Of a stretch of 64,000 bases of DNA, positions 33,774 to 42,667 are shown one piece after another. This DNA is from CAJWOS01 sp964502005. GTDB lineage: Bacteria; Myxococcota_A; UBA796; UBA2385. Position 1 is the stretch's first letter. Every line of letters begins with the position of its first letter. Location of the stretch: positions 62,001 to 126,000 of the forward strand of contig CAZCUX010000014.1 in assembly GCA_964502005.1 (NCBI GenBank), read 5' to 3'. The translations under genes were made by a program, and so were the position numbers. Below the pieces are notes generated by a model that saw only the letters and a list, made by a program, of their open reading frames with translations, made no database searches and was not told the origin of the DNA.

Positions 33774-35435
33774 GTGGTTCCCTGGCTGGCTGGCGCCGCA
33801 CGCCGCGCCCTCCCTTCCCCCGACCCGCGCTTGGACATGCTGGGATGGGGCGTTCCCACCGCGTTGTGCGCAACCGTTCACACACCGCTCCAGGTGCGGG
33901 TCTTGGTCGTCTATGACACCACCCACCGGCGAACGCTCGCTCTGGTCCACCACGAGCTCGCGATGGCCAGCTATGCCGCAAGAGCCACCGTGCTGGAGCG
34001 TTTTCGCGCACTACGCCCCGATGCTGGCCTCACCGACGACGACCTCTTGCTCGGTGCCAACCACACCCACGCCGGTCCCGGCGGCTACCTCCACGAGGTC
34101 TTTTATACGCTCGTCACGGGCGGCCACCATGCAGGACTCGCCGAATCCATCGTCGCTACCACCGTCGACGCGATGGTCGAAGCATGGGACCGCCGCGCGC
34201 CAGCCACGTTCTCCGTACATCGTGGGCGACTCCCCGAAGATACCCCCGTCGCCTTCAATCGCGCGCTCGAAGCCTATTCACGAAACAAGACCCGCCAGCC
34301 GCCAGTGTGCCGCGACACTTCCACCGTGTTCGTGCGCCACACAGACGGGACGCCCCTGGCGGCGCTCGACTTCTACGGCGTCCACGGCACCTCGGTACAC
34401 TCCGACCAACACCTCGTACACCCCGACAACAAGGGCATAGCGGCCCTGGACCTCGAAGCCACGGCCCGCGACCAATGGGGCGCACCGTCGTTTGTGGCGT
34501 TCTTTTTTCAAGGCGGCGCCGGAGACATCACGCCCAACAGCCGCTACGACCGTGACCGTGGACTCGTCGTGGGGCACCTTGCCGACGACCCCAGCAACGC
34601 AGCATGGAACGGCGGCGTACAAGCCGAAGTCGTGCGCGACAGCCTGCAACAGCCGGGAAGCACCCTCTCCGGCCCCCTCGACGCTTCGCTGCTGTATCTC
34701 GACTTCGACGGCATGGGGGTCGACGCCAACTTCGCGGACGGTCGCCCGCGCAACACCGCCCACGGATTGATGGGCCTGTCGTTCTTACAGGGCACCCGCG
34801 AGGGGCCGGGGCCTCTGTTACCCTTCCGTGGTCTCGCAACGCGTCTCGCGGGCCCACAGGCCGCCTGGCGCGGCACGCACGGGCAGGGCGCCAAGCTGCC
34901 ATTCTGCGAGGTCGGCCGCGGGACCGCAGGGCGCGTTTTTGGCGTGCTTCCGCTCAATCCCCCGCCGTTTCCGTGGCTGGACCCCGTCGTCGCCACCGTC
35001 GACCGCCTGTACGCCGCAAATGGGCTGGGCGACGAGCCGTGGGTTCCCAATCGCCAGCCCGTCCAAGTGTTGCGGCTGGGCTCCTTGGCCATCGTCGCCG
35101 TCTCGGGAGAGCCTTCGGTACATGCCGGACGCCTCTTGGTAGAGACGGTGCAAGCGTCACTTCCGTTGGTCGAGCATGTCGTGCTGTGCGGCTACGCGAA
35201 CGCGTATTCGGGCTACATCACCACACGGCCCGAGTACGACACCCAAGGCTACGAAGGCGGCCACACACTCTACGGCCCGTGGACCCTCGCGGGTTGGCGA
35301 ACAGGCATTCGCCGCGTCTGCCAGCGCCTTCGCGCCCCCGTCCACGAGCGCCCCGAAGACCGTGGCTCCCCCCCTACCCGCGCCACGCACGAGGAGCTTG
35401 CCCGGCGGGCCCACCCGGCCATGACCAGCCCTTGA
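33774..35435 (+). CDS. Neutral/alkaline ceramidase-like hydrolase with Thr at the usual nucleophile
   Basis: The product has 553 residues. The start is GTG with GAGGAG five nt upstream. Family motifs are clear: NHTHAGPGG (zinc His), FNRALEAYSRN, the VHGTS zinc His, QGGAGDITPN, the conserved Glu in SGEPSVHAGR, and AYSGYITTRPEY...YEGGHTLYGPWTL with the zinc Tyr. The family cleaves ceramide to sphingosine and fatty acid. In known enzymes the loop reads GDVSPN and its Ser is the nucleophile; here the residue is Thr (~253). No signal peptide is evident, unlike most bacterial ceramidases, so it may be cytosolic. Substrate may be a ceramide-like or N-acyl lipid. Confidence 0.88.
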   Translation: MVPWLAGAARRALPSPDPRLDMLGWGVPTALCATVHTPLQVRVLVVYDTTHRRTLALVHHELAMASYAARATVLERFRALRPDAGLTDDDLLLGANHTHAGPGGYLHEVFYTLVTGGHHAGLAESIVATTVDAMVEAWDRRAPATFSVHRGRLPEDTPVAFNRALEAYSRNKTRQPPVCRDTSTVFVRHTDGTPLAALDFYGVHGTSVHSDQHLVHPDNKGIAALDLEATARDQWGAPSFVAFFFQGGAGDITPNSRYDRDRGLVVGHLADDPSNAAWNGGVQAEVVRDSLQQPGSTLSGPLDASLLYLDFDGMGVDANFADGRPRNTAHGLMGLSFLQGTREGPGPLLPFRGLATRLAGPQAAWRGTHGQGAKLPFCEVGRGTAGRVFGVLPLNPPPFPWLDPVVATVDRLYAANGLGDEPWVPNRQPVQVLRLGSLAIVAVSGEPSVHAGRLLVETVQASLPLVEHVVLCGYANAYSGYITTRPEYDTQGYEGGHTLYGPWTLAGWRTGIRRVCQRLRAPVHERPEDRGSPPTRATHEELARRAHPAMTSP

Positions 35436-35572
35436 CAAGCCGCGGATAAACACAGAAAAGCTGTCGTCAATGCCACTGTGATTTCGAAAAACGGCGTGTT
35501 GTAATTCGCTGCGAGGATGCCATCTCGCCTACGGCATACAATACCCGTCGTCCCGGTTGCGAGAGGAGGCCC

Positions 35573-38500
35573 ATGCGCGTTGTACTTCTGGTCGCTTTGC
35601 TGACGGCATGTTCCGCGCCGCCTCCCGTGCCCACTATATCGGACGCCGGCCCGTGGTTGACCTGCGCCAATTCCGACACACCGCAGGAACTCGACATTCG
35701 GGGCCAGCACTTCAGCCCTGTCTTGACCGGCGCACTCGAGACGAACCCCCGCGTCCACACCCCCCGCGTGCTGTTCGTACAAGGCGATGAATTGCGCGCC
35801 GTGCCCCAAGAACGCATCACCATCAAGAGTGATGACTGGATGACGGTCTCCGTTGACCGTGGCCTCGCATTGGCACCGGGCGGACACGACCTTGTGGTAG
35901 ACAACGGATTGGGCGCAGACGCCCGTTTGCCCGATGTTCTCCGCGTCGTCGATGCACCCCAGCTCGAGAGCATCGCGCCCGACGCATTCTGTCCCGGCAG
36001 CGACACCGTCTCCCTCACCATCACAGGCACGCAGCTCTTGGGCCTCGATGGCGTCCTTCCCACCGTCTGGCTGGGAGACGAGGCCTGGACCCCCCATTCC
36101 GCCATCGGCTGCGCCGCGGTCGAACCTTTCGACGGACTCCAAGAATGCACCGCGGTTGTGGTCGATGTGCCTGCTGCGTCGTTTGCCGAGGGCGTCGTTT
36201 CGGTGTCCGTCGAAGATGCTTCGTCCGCAGAGTGCGGCTTGTCCCTTCCCATATCGTTGCAGGTGCTGCCGCCGCCTACGGTCTCCGCGGCGACGCCCGA
36301 CCAACAATGTGTGACCGGCGGAACCCTCGAAATAACGGGTGCGGACTTCGTGGACGGGAGCGAGGTGTGGGCCGACGACGTGCTGCTCGGCGATGCGACG
36401 GCCATCGACCCCTGGACACTCCGCGTCGAGATTCCCGAAAACGAACTACCCGTGGGGCAATACGACCTCGCAGTCGTATCTCCGGGGGGCTGTCGCGCTA
36501 TCATGCCCGACGCGCTCACTGTTCGTTCTGCGCCTGTGGTCTTCGCGGTTGACCCACCGGTCGTTCCAGCCGGCGTGCCCATTCAAGGGCAAGCGCGCCT
36601 CTCCGACGTCTTTCAGGACATCACCCGCGCCACGCTCTCCGATGCAGACGGCGTCGACTACCCGTTTTCGTGGACTTGGTCCGATTCTACGCCCGACCTC
36701 CTCGCCTTCACCGTGCCCGCCGACTTGCCCGCGGGCGTCTACACTCTCGCCGTCGACCAAGGCGACGCTTGCCCTGGCACGCCCGGCGCCTCCCTCACCG
36801 TTATCGACACGCTCGACATTCCCCTCGACCGGGTGGAGCCCGCCTTCGCGTGGGCCTACGACGACACCCCCGTCGATATTTTGACCGAAAACCCACTGTC
36901 TATCGACCAAACGGGCATCCAAGAAGGTTCCCGCGCATGGTTGGTCCGCGCAGACGGCGGTGGGGACGCCCAACGATTGCGCGGCGTCTATCGGGCGTCG
37001 GAGACGGCGATGTCGGGCGTCGTTCCATGGGGACTCGAACAGGGTGAATACGACCTATTGGTGGTCAATCCCGACGGCACCGCCGGGCGTCTCTCCCCCG
37101 CCATCAAGGTGGTCGCCGACCCACCACCGCGCGTCGACGCGCTCCGACCGGGGACCATCGAAAACAGCGGCTCGCCGACCGTCCTCGTGCAAGGCGCAAA
37201 CTTCCGTGCGCCCACCGTGTCGCTTACTTGTCGCGACGGAGCATCCGAACAAGTCTTGACGCCAACAGTCGTCACCTCGACGCGTTCGAGGATTGAGCTG
37301 CAGGTCACGCCCACCGGAATCAACCAAGCGGTATGTGTCGCGACGGTCACCAACGAAGACGGAACCCAAGTCAAGTATTCTGCACTCACGATCACCAATC
37401 CAGCCCAAAACTTGTTCCCATGGCAAGAAGGCCCGGACCTCGTCGAAGCACGACGCGCACCCGCAGCCGCAGCCGGGCGAACGACGAGCGTGCGGCGATG
37501 GTTGTACGCGATTGGCGGCGATGATGGCGATGAGAGCAGCGCAAAGAGCACCATTGAGGTCGCACCGGTGGGCGTCTACGGCGACCTGGGCGACTGGTGG
37601 ACCCTTCCCCGCGCACTTCCGTCGGCACGCACGCTCGCAAGCGTCGCTGTCGTGCCACCCTTTGTGTACCTGATTGGCGGAAGCGACGGCGCAACCACCG
37701 TGGACACAACGTGGCGCGCACGTATTCTTGACCCCCTCGATGTCCCGTGGTTCGAGGACGTCTCCCTCGCATCCACGACCGACGGATTGTCGGCCGGTAC
37801 GTGGACATGGCGTGTCAGCGCACGGTTTCCGCCCGACGACCCCAACAATCCGAGCGGCGAGACCCTCGCCGCCGACCCATTGCCCGTCACGCTGCCGGAT
37901 GGCGACGGGTGGGCCGTCACCTTGACATGGACAGAAGTGGCCGGTGCCTCGGGCTATCGCGTGTATCGAACCCCCGCCGCCGCCGGAATCACGGGAACCG
38001 AGGAGTGGATTGCGGACACCGAAGAGCCGCTGCTTCTCGACGATGGCTTGCCCACCGACCCAAGCCTGCGCCCCTTGGCCGAGGGTGCCCTTGGTGCGTG
38101 GGCGGAGGTAGCAACCCTCGGCACGCCACGAAAAGGCGCATGCTTGGCCCAGGCCCCCGACCCCCATCCAGATCCCGAGGCCATCCACCTCTATGTCGCA
38201 GGCGGCAGCGACGCGAGCGACACGGTGTTGTCGTCGATTGAGCGACTCACGGTGCTGGTCGAAACCCCCGACTCCCAAGCAGTCGGCACATGGGAAGACG
38301 CCGGTGTGTCCCTCAGCCGCGCGCGCCAACGCTGCGCCGGAATGACCATCGATAGCCGCATGCACACGGTCGTTGAAGAGGGCGAAAGCTGGGTGGTCTT
38401 CGCAGGAGGCGCCACACGCACCGGGGCCGTCGGCACGGTCGACACAGCATATGTCGACGAGTACGGCGCGCTGGTCGACATGAACACCCAACGCGACCTT

Positions 38501-38773
38501 ACGCCCGCGCGCGCAGGTTTCGCGGGCGTGTCGGCGAGCAACTTTTTGTATGCATTTGGTGGCCAGCAAGACAGGCCTTCCGCCACCGGCGCTTCGTCCC
38601 GCCTCGACGCGGCCTCGATTCCCAACATCGGCGCGTGGAACAGCCTCGGCACGTCCATGTCCGTGGACCGTTGGCTCCCTGGTTCCGCCACGGAATCGGC
38701 CGTCATGTTCGTCGTGGGTGGACAAACAAACAGCGACAGCGCCAGCGTTTCTGTCGACTGGACCAACTTTTGA
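35573..38773 (+). CDS. Large lipoprotein with IPT/TIG-like repeats and Kelch-like region
   Basis: The product has 1066 residues. AGGAGG precedes the ATG. A short signal ends LLTACS (Cys ~13). Residues ~20-600 are repeats of the TIG/IPT Ig-like type (e.g. VDALRPGTIENSGSPTVLVQG; SAATPDQQCVTGGTLEITG), found in cell-surface proteins. From ~640 Kelch-like beta-propeller motifs appear (RRWLYAIGGDDGD; PPFVYLIGGSDGA; VVFAGGATRTG; NFLYAFGGQQ), with a fibronectin III-like insert (VTLTWTEVAGASGYRVYRTP). A surface-exposed adhesive or scaffold role is inferred. The stop overlaps the next start (TGATG), so this begins a three-gene unit. Confidence 0.85.
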   Translation: MRVVLLVALLTACSAPPPVPTISDAGPWLTCANSDTPQELDIRGQHFSPVLTGALETNPRVHTPRVLFVQGDELRAVPQERITIKSDDWMTVSVDRGLALAPGGHDLVVDNGLGADARLPDVLRVVDAPQLESIAPDAFCPGSDTVSLTITGTQLLGLDGVLPTVWLGDEAWTPHSAIGCAAVEPFDGLQECTAVVVDVPAASFAEGVVSVSVEDASSAECGLSLPISLQVLPPPTVSAATPDQQCVTGGTLEITGADFVDGSEVWADDVLLGDATAIDPWTLRVEIPENELPVGQYDLAVVSPGGCRAIMPDALTVRSAPVVFAVDPPVVPAGVPIQGQARLSDVFQDITRATLSDADGVDYPFSWTWSDSTPDLLAFTVPADLPAGVYTLAVDQGDACPGTPGASLTVIDTLDIPLDRVEPAFAWAYDDTPVDILTENPLSIDQTGIQEGSRAWLVRADGGGDAQRLRGVYRASETAMSGVVPWGLEQGEYDLLVVNPDGTAGRLSPAIKVVADPPPRVDALRPGTIENSGSPTVLVQGANFRAPTVSLTCRDGASEQVLTPTVVTSTRSRIELQVTPTGINQAVCVATVTNEDGTQVKYSALTITNPAQNLFPWQEGPDLVEARRAPAAAAGRTTSVRRWLYAIGGDDGDESSAKSTIEVAPVGVYGDLGDWWTLPRALPSARTLASVAVVPPFVYLIGGSDGATTVDTTWRARILDPLDVPWFEDVSLASTTDGLSAGTWTWRVSARFPPDDPNNPSGETLAADPLPVTLPDGDGWAVTLTWTEVAGASGYRVYRTPAAAGITGTEEWIADTEEPLLLDDGLPTDPSLRPLAEGALGAWAEVATLGTPRKGACLAQAPDPHPDPEAIHLYVAGGSDASDTVLSSIERLTVLVETPDSQAVGTWEDAGVSLSRARQRCAGMTIDSRMHTVVEEGESWVVFAGGATRTGAVGTVDTAYVDEYGALVDMNTQRDLTPARAGFAGVSASNFLYAFGGQQDRPSATGASSRLDAASIPNIGAWNSLGTSMSVDRWLPGSATESAVMFVVGGQTNSDSASVSVDWTNF

Positions 38774-39477
38774 TGCGCGCAACCTTCGCACTTCTTTGGC
38801 TGTGGACCTCCACCGCCGTGTGGGCCAGCGACGACGAGGATGGGGACACCACCGCGCCTCCAACCGACGACGAAGCATCGCCGCAACCGATGGACTTGCC
38901 GTCTGCGCAGCCGGCTGCCGAACCGGCGGCCCCTGCGACCCTCGCGGCCTGGGCGGGTGCGCGCGCAACCTTGGGCTTCGCGAACCCCGCGTTGGGCAAT
39001 GCCGGCGGAGTCGCCGTTCTCGGCGGCGCGGTCTTCCCTTTCTGGTCCCAGCGCCTCGCAGCGTACGCAGCCCTTGGCGTCGAGCGAATGGCCGATACGC
39101 GCACAGGAAGCGACGCGTCGTTGGACCTTGCTTGGACTACAACGGTCAACGTTCTGCAGGTGCCCATGACGGCTGGCATCGTGCTGCGCGCATTTCCCGG
39201 CGACCGCCACGCTTCTCCCGAGCTGGATGTCTCGGCGGGGTGGTCCCCCACAAGCATTCACACCACCACGACAATAGGCCAGCACGCACCACTTTCCCTT
39301 CGAAGTCCGTCCCAAACGGCCACCGTACGCGTTGCAGTGGGCGTAGCATTGCAACGGGAAACACTCGCGTTTGCTCCCCAAATAGGCTGGGCCACAAGCC
39401 AAGCCGAGAGCGCGCTGATTGGCACGACGTCGCTGGCACGTCTCGATGTTTCCGGGACCGTTCGGAGGGTGTTCTAA
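38773..39477 (+). CDS. Secreted protein, probable outer-membrane beta-barrel
   Basis: The product has 234 residues. The signal peptide ends AVWAS, followed by an acidic, Pro/Ala-rich linker. The last ~150 residues have alternating hydrophobic/polar strands with glycines and aromatic ends (AALGVERMADTRTG; SLDLAWTTTVNVLQVPM; ATVRVAVGVALQRETLAFAPQIGWATS), the look of a small outer-membrane barrel. It ends in VF, with a terminal Phe typical of barrels. No named family recognised. It overlaps the upstream stop by one base and abuts the downstream gene, suggesting the three products act together at the outer membrane. Confidence 0.7.
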   Translation: MRATFALLWLWTSTAVWASDDEDGDTTAPPTDDEASPQPMDLPSAQPAAEPAAPATLAAWAGARATLGFANPALGNAGGVAVLGGAVFPFWSQRLAAYAALGVERMADTRTGSDASLDLAWTTTVNVLQVPMTAGIVLRAFPGDRHASPELDVSAGWSPTSIHTTTTIGQHAPLSLRSPSQTATVRVAVGVALQRETLAFAPQIGWATSQAESALIGTTSLARLDVSGTVRRVF

Positions 39478-41049
39478 ATGCAAAGGTACCTTCGAATCAG
39501 CTTGCTTGGCGTGATGACGACGGCATGTTCGGACTATTCGTTCACGCCCGACAAAGACCTCATCGTCGAAGCCGGTCCACGCATTGACGTCACACCGCGT
39601 TCGCTATCGTTCTTGCCCACCATTGCAGGTGACACCGATGTGCGAACGTTTACCGTCACGAGTATCGGTGGCACGACCCTCGCTATCGACGGCATCGACG
39701 TCGAGCCTACAGCCGGCGAGCGGTCATCCTTTCGCGTCCTCACGCCCACATGGCCGGAGTTCCTCGAACCATTGGAGTCGTTTTCCGTCGAAATTGCCTA
39801 CGAGCCGCTGTTTCCGGGAATAGAGACGGGGCTCGTGTGGGTGCGCAGCAGCGACCCTGAAGAACCATCGTTGGCCGTCAATCTAAACGGTGAGGGCCTC
39901 GTGCCCTCCCTCGAAGTGTCCCCCGAAGCCATCGACTTCGGCACGCTGCCGCTCGGGTGCAGCGACGCCCAATCCGTCCGCCTGCGAAATGTTGGCGCCG
40001 CTACGTTGGTGTTGGATGCGCTGACATTGGCGGGGGACGCAGACCTTTCGCTTCAGGACGTGCCGTCGTTGCCCCTCCCGCTCGAACCCGGCGAGTCGAC
40101 GACCATTCGGGTGGCGTATACGGCCAACACCGCAGCCACGGTCCAAAGCACCCTGAGCGCCGCGTCCAACGACCCCTTTGGCGACCGAACCGGCACACAG
40201 CAAGGAACCGGCGAAACACCCTCGTCCGCGCGGGAAGTGTTCACGGTCGACGAAGACCCACCGCTCGACATTGTGCTGGCCGTGGACCAATCCTGCTCGA
40301 TGGACGACGACCAAGCGTCCCTCGCGGCCAACTTTTCCGACTTCATCCTCCAACTCGAAGCAATCACCTCCAACTGGCATCTCGGCGTTGTGACTACCGA
40401 TGATGCCTGCTTTCTCGACGGCCCCTACGACGCCAGCACCACCGACCTATTCAATCGGTTCGCTGCAGCCGTTCAATACGGTGAAGACCGAGACATCGAA
40501 GACGACGAAGCCTTGCTCAAGATGGCCACCGCAGCGTTGGACCACGCCGCCGATGCCTCTTGCAATACAGGCTTTCGGCGGGAGGAAGCAGGCCTTCACG
40601 TCGTCGTCGTCAGTGACGAACCCGAGCGCAGCGGCGAACAAGCTGCCGCGTGGAGCTGGGAGTTTTGGTGGACGGCATTACAAGTACACGCCGCTGGTGG
40701 ACCCGGACTGCGGGTTTCCGGGGTGGTCGACGCCAGCGGATGCAACGAAGGTGATGCTGGCTATCGCGACATCATCGCGGCAACGGGCGGCGCGCGACTC
40801 GACATTTGCACCGCCGACTGGGCCGATGCCGTGGCGGACATTGCACAAGCGAGCGTTACGTTGGCTTGGTCATTCCCGCTCCAAGGAGAGCCATTGGACG
40901 GCACCGCGCAGGTCGTGGTCGACGGTGTACCCAACACAGACTGGACATGGGCAGAAGAACGTCACGCCGTCACGTTTTCCACACGCCCGCCCGGCACGGA
41001 GGTTGTGGTGACCTACGATGTCGCCGCCGAGTGCCCCCCGGCGCTTTGA
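39478..41049 (+). CDS. Lipoprotein with choice-of-anchor-D domains and a VWA-like domain
   Basis: The product has 523 residues. The lipoprotein signal ends TTACS. Two ASPM/SPD-2/Hydin-like (choice-of-anchor D) domains lie at ~30-240 (DVTPRSLSFLPTIAGDTDVRTFTVTS; EVSPEAIDFGTLPLGCSDAQSVRLRN). A von Willebrand A-like domain follows, with the MIDAS core DIVLAVDQSCSMDDD (DxSxS, ~265-275). A short C-terminal Ig-like part ends in PPAL. Such proteins are common surface components in Myxococcota and may bind ligands through the metal site. The gene follows the previous TAA with no gap. Its last 37 bp overlap the convergent hydrolase gene. Confidence 0.87.
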   Translation: MQRYLRISLLGVMTTACSDYSFTPDKDLIVEAGPRIDVTPRSLSFLPTIAGDTDVRTFTVTSIGGTTLAIDGIDVEPTAGERSSFRVLTPTWPEFLEPLESFSVEIAYEPLFPGIETGLVWVRSSDPEEPSLAVNLNGEGLVPSLEVSPEAIDFGTLPLGCSDAQSVRLRNVGAATLVLDALTLAGDADLSLQDVPSLPLPLEPGESTTIRVAYTANTAATVQSTLSAASNDPFGDRTGTQQGTGETPSSAREVFTVDEDPPLDIVLAVDQSCSMDDDQASLAANFSDFILQLEAITSNWHLGVVTTDDACFLDGPYDASTTDLFNRFAAAVQYGEDRDIEDDEALLKMATAALDHAADASCNTGFRREEAGLHVVVVSDEPERSGEQAAAWSWEFWWTALQVHAAGGPGLRVSGVVDASGCNEGDAGYRDIIAATGGARLDICTADWADAVADIAQASVTLAWSFPLQGEPLDGTAQVVVDGVPNTDWTWAEERHAVTFSTRPPGTEVVVTYDVAAECPPAL

Positions 41050-42137
41050 GCGCCTTGTGCGGCATGGAAGTCCACGCGGCCTACGCTTTCGAGGGAACGC
41101 GCGCAGACCAGCCCGCCGTGAGCCAGCACAAAGAACGCGTTGGGGTCGATACCTGCTTCCGCAATTGCTGGAGCCAACAGGGTAAACGGGCCGTGGTCCA
41201 TTGGCTCATCGGACAAGTCAAAGGTGCCCCAATGCATCCCCACACAAGCGCGGGCTTGTAGGTCACAAAACGCACGCACGGAGTCTTCAGGCGGCATGTG
41301 TTGGGGCCCCATAAACCAGCGAGGCTCATAGGCTCCAAGAGGCAGGACCGCAATATCAGGCGCACCCAATACAGCACGAATGGCCCGAAAACCATCAAAC
41401 CAACCGGTATCCCCTGTGTGGTAGACAGAGACACGCTCCCCGCTTGGATTGGGCGACGAACGCAACATTACACCCGCCCACAATGCACGGTTGCGGTCCC
41501 ACGGACGACGCAAATGCCAATGTTGGGCCGGCGTGAGAATACATTCAAGGCCGCGTACCGAAATGCCCTCCCACCAAAGCCCCTCCACCACGTTCTTTGC
41601 CGAGGAGGGTAGGCTCTTCTTTTGGCCACGCGGCACGAAGACCACCACTTCGGGAAAACGGCGACACACGGCGTCGATGCTGTTCCGGTCGAGGTGGTCG
41701 TAATGACCGTGTGTCACGACGATAACATCAATCGGAGGAAGGGAGGCGGGCGGACGGGGCGGCGGTACATGCCGGCGAACACCCGGACCGGCCGCACCGA
41801 AGACGGGGTCAATCAAGACGTTGACCCCATCCAACGAAACCAAGACCGAGGCATGTCCGAGCCACTGCACCTTGGCGTCGCTGTGAATGGAGTCCCACGC
41901 CGATTCCCCATGCGCTACCGCCGGAAGTTGGGGCGCTCGCTTCTGCTTTTCTGCGCGAAAGGGGTTCGTTTGCGTGGCTTTCCACTTGAAAACGTCGGCG
42001 GGGCCACGCTGTACATAACCAGACCACGGATTGTGAAATCCTCCATCCGGGTGAACAGGTGAACGCAAAAAGGGCTCGTCGTCCGGGGAGACAGGCGGAA
42101 GCGGAACCGAAAACAAAGATGGAAGAGCCGAAGACAT
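41013..42137 (-). CDS. Metallo-beta-lactamase-fold hydrolase, NAPE-phospholipase D-like
   Basis: The product has 374 residues. The N-terminus (FHNPWSGYVQRGPADVFKWKAT) and the block WLGHASVLVSLDGVNVLIDPVFG resemble the NAPE-PLD/UlaG-like branch. The zinc signature THGHYDHLD (HxHxDH) follows, then TPAQHWHLRRPWDRNRALWAG, HTGDTGW and MHWGTFDLSDEP, supplying the remaining His/Asp ligands. NAPE-PLD releases N-acylethanolamines from N-acyl phosphatidylethanolamine; bacterial relatives are largely untested. No signal peptide is visible. Convergent with and overlapping the anchor-D/VWA gene by 37 bp. Start at the ATG at 42137 with only a weak ribosome binding site; a longer N-terminus is possible. Confidence 0.87.
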   Translation of the reverse strand: MSSALPSLFSVPLPPVSPDDEPFLRSPVHPDGGFHNPWSGYVQRGPADVFKWKATQTNPFRAEKQKRAPQLPAVAHGESAWDSIHSDAKVQWLGHASVLVSLDGVNVLIDPVFGAAGPGVRRHVPPPRPPASLPPIDVIVVTHGHYDHLDRNSIDAVCRRFPEVVVFVPRGQKKSLPSSAKNVVEGLWWEGISVRGLECILTPAQHWHLRRPWDRNRALWAGVMLRSSPNPSGERVSVYHTGDTGWFDGFRAIRAVLGAPDIAVLPLGAYEPRWFMGPQHMPPEDSVRAFCDLQARACVGMHWGTFDLSDEPMDHGPFTLLAPAIAEAGIDPNAFFVLAHGGLVCARSLESVGRVDFHAAQGAQSAGGHSAATS

Positions 42138-42172
42138 ACCCGCGATTAGTCCCGTTTCGGGCCTTGGCAAGC

Positions 42173-42667
42173 CTATCTCCGCCAAATCGCGACGGGTTCC
42201 ACGACACGCGCCACGCTGTCCACCAGATTGGGCAATCCCGCCCACGCGGTTGCGGGCCGCGAGCCCCCCCCTCCATTCCGAGACGAAGGTGCACACAGCG
42301 CACACGAAGCGCCGAGAAGCAGGCTTCGCCCCCGCGTCACGCCCAAGCAACCCAAGCAATCGGAGGCATTGGCGTCAAGGTGGCGCGCGTCGACGAGGAG
42401 GCCAGACGCGCACAGCCCATGGAGACCGCATTCGGTCGCACCGCCCCGCACCGGTTCATGGCAACAGAACAGCATCCTCTCGTGGCCTATTCCCACCGTT
42501 TCAAGGATATTCGCCGCCATTTCAGCCTCAATTGGACCATTTTCAGCACAAAAGTCCCGGATTTCGAGCGAAATGCGCCCAATTTCATCTCGCCCCTCTC
42601 TGCTAACAACCGCGCCCTCTGGGACGGGCCGCCTACGACGGTCGAGGCCGACTCCACGCGAGCGCAA
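42173..42667 (-). CDS. Possible Cys-rich ORF in an otherwise empty gap (uncertain)
   Basis: The gap 42138-42632 holds no confident gene. One minus-strand frame of up to 164 codons begins in the 3' end of the HTTM-like gene. Its middle (GRISLEIRDFCAENGP...) has a plausible acidic-helical pattern and a Cys-rich stretch (~8 Cys in 60 residues). Its start is unclear, codon use is mixed, and the last part is Gly/Arg-rich noise. A 33-residue basic frame at 42487-42588 with an AGGGGCGAG leader also exists. I cannot tell whether either is expressed. Confidence 0.2.
   Translation of the reverse strand: MRSRGVGLDRRRRPVPEGAVVSREGRDEIGRISLEIRDFCAENGPIEAEMAANILETVGIGHERMLFCCHEPVRGGATECGLHGLCASGLLVDARHLDANASDCLGCLGVTRGRSLLLGASCALCAPSSRNGGGGSRPATAWAGLPNLVDSVARVVEPVAIWRR

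Noticed and set aside
32622..33953. A 443-codon minus-strand frame
   Set aside because: Antisense to the second MscS gene, which has pore and beta-domain signatures.
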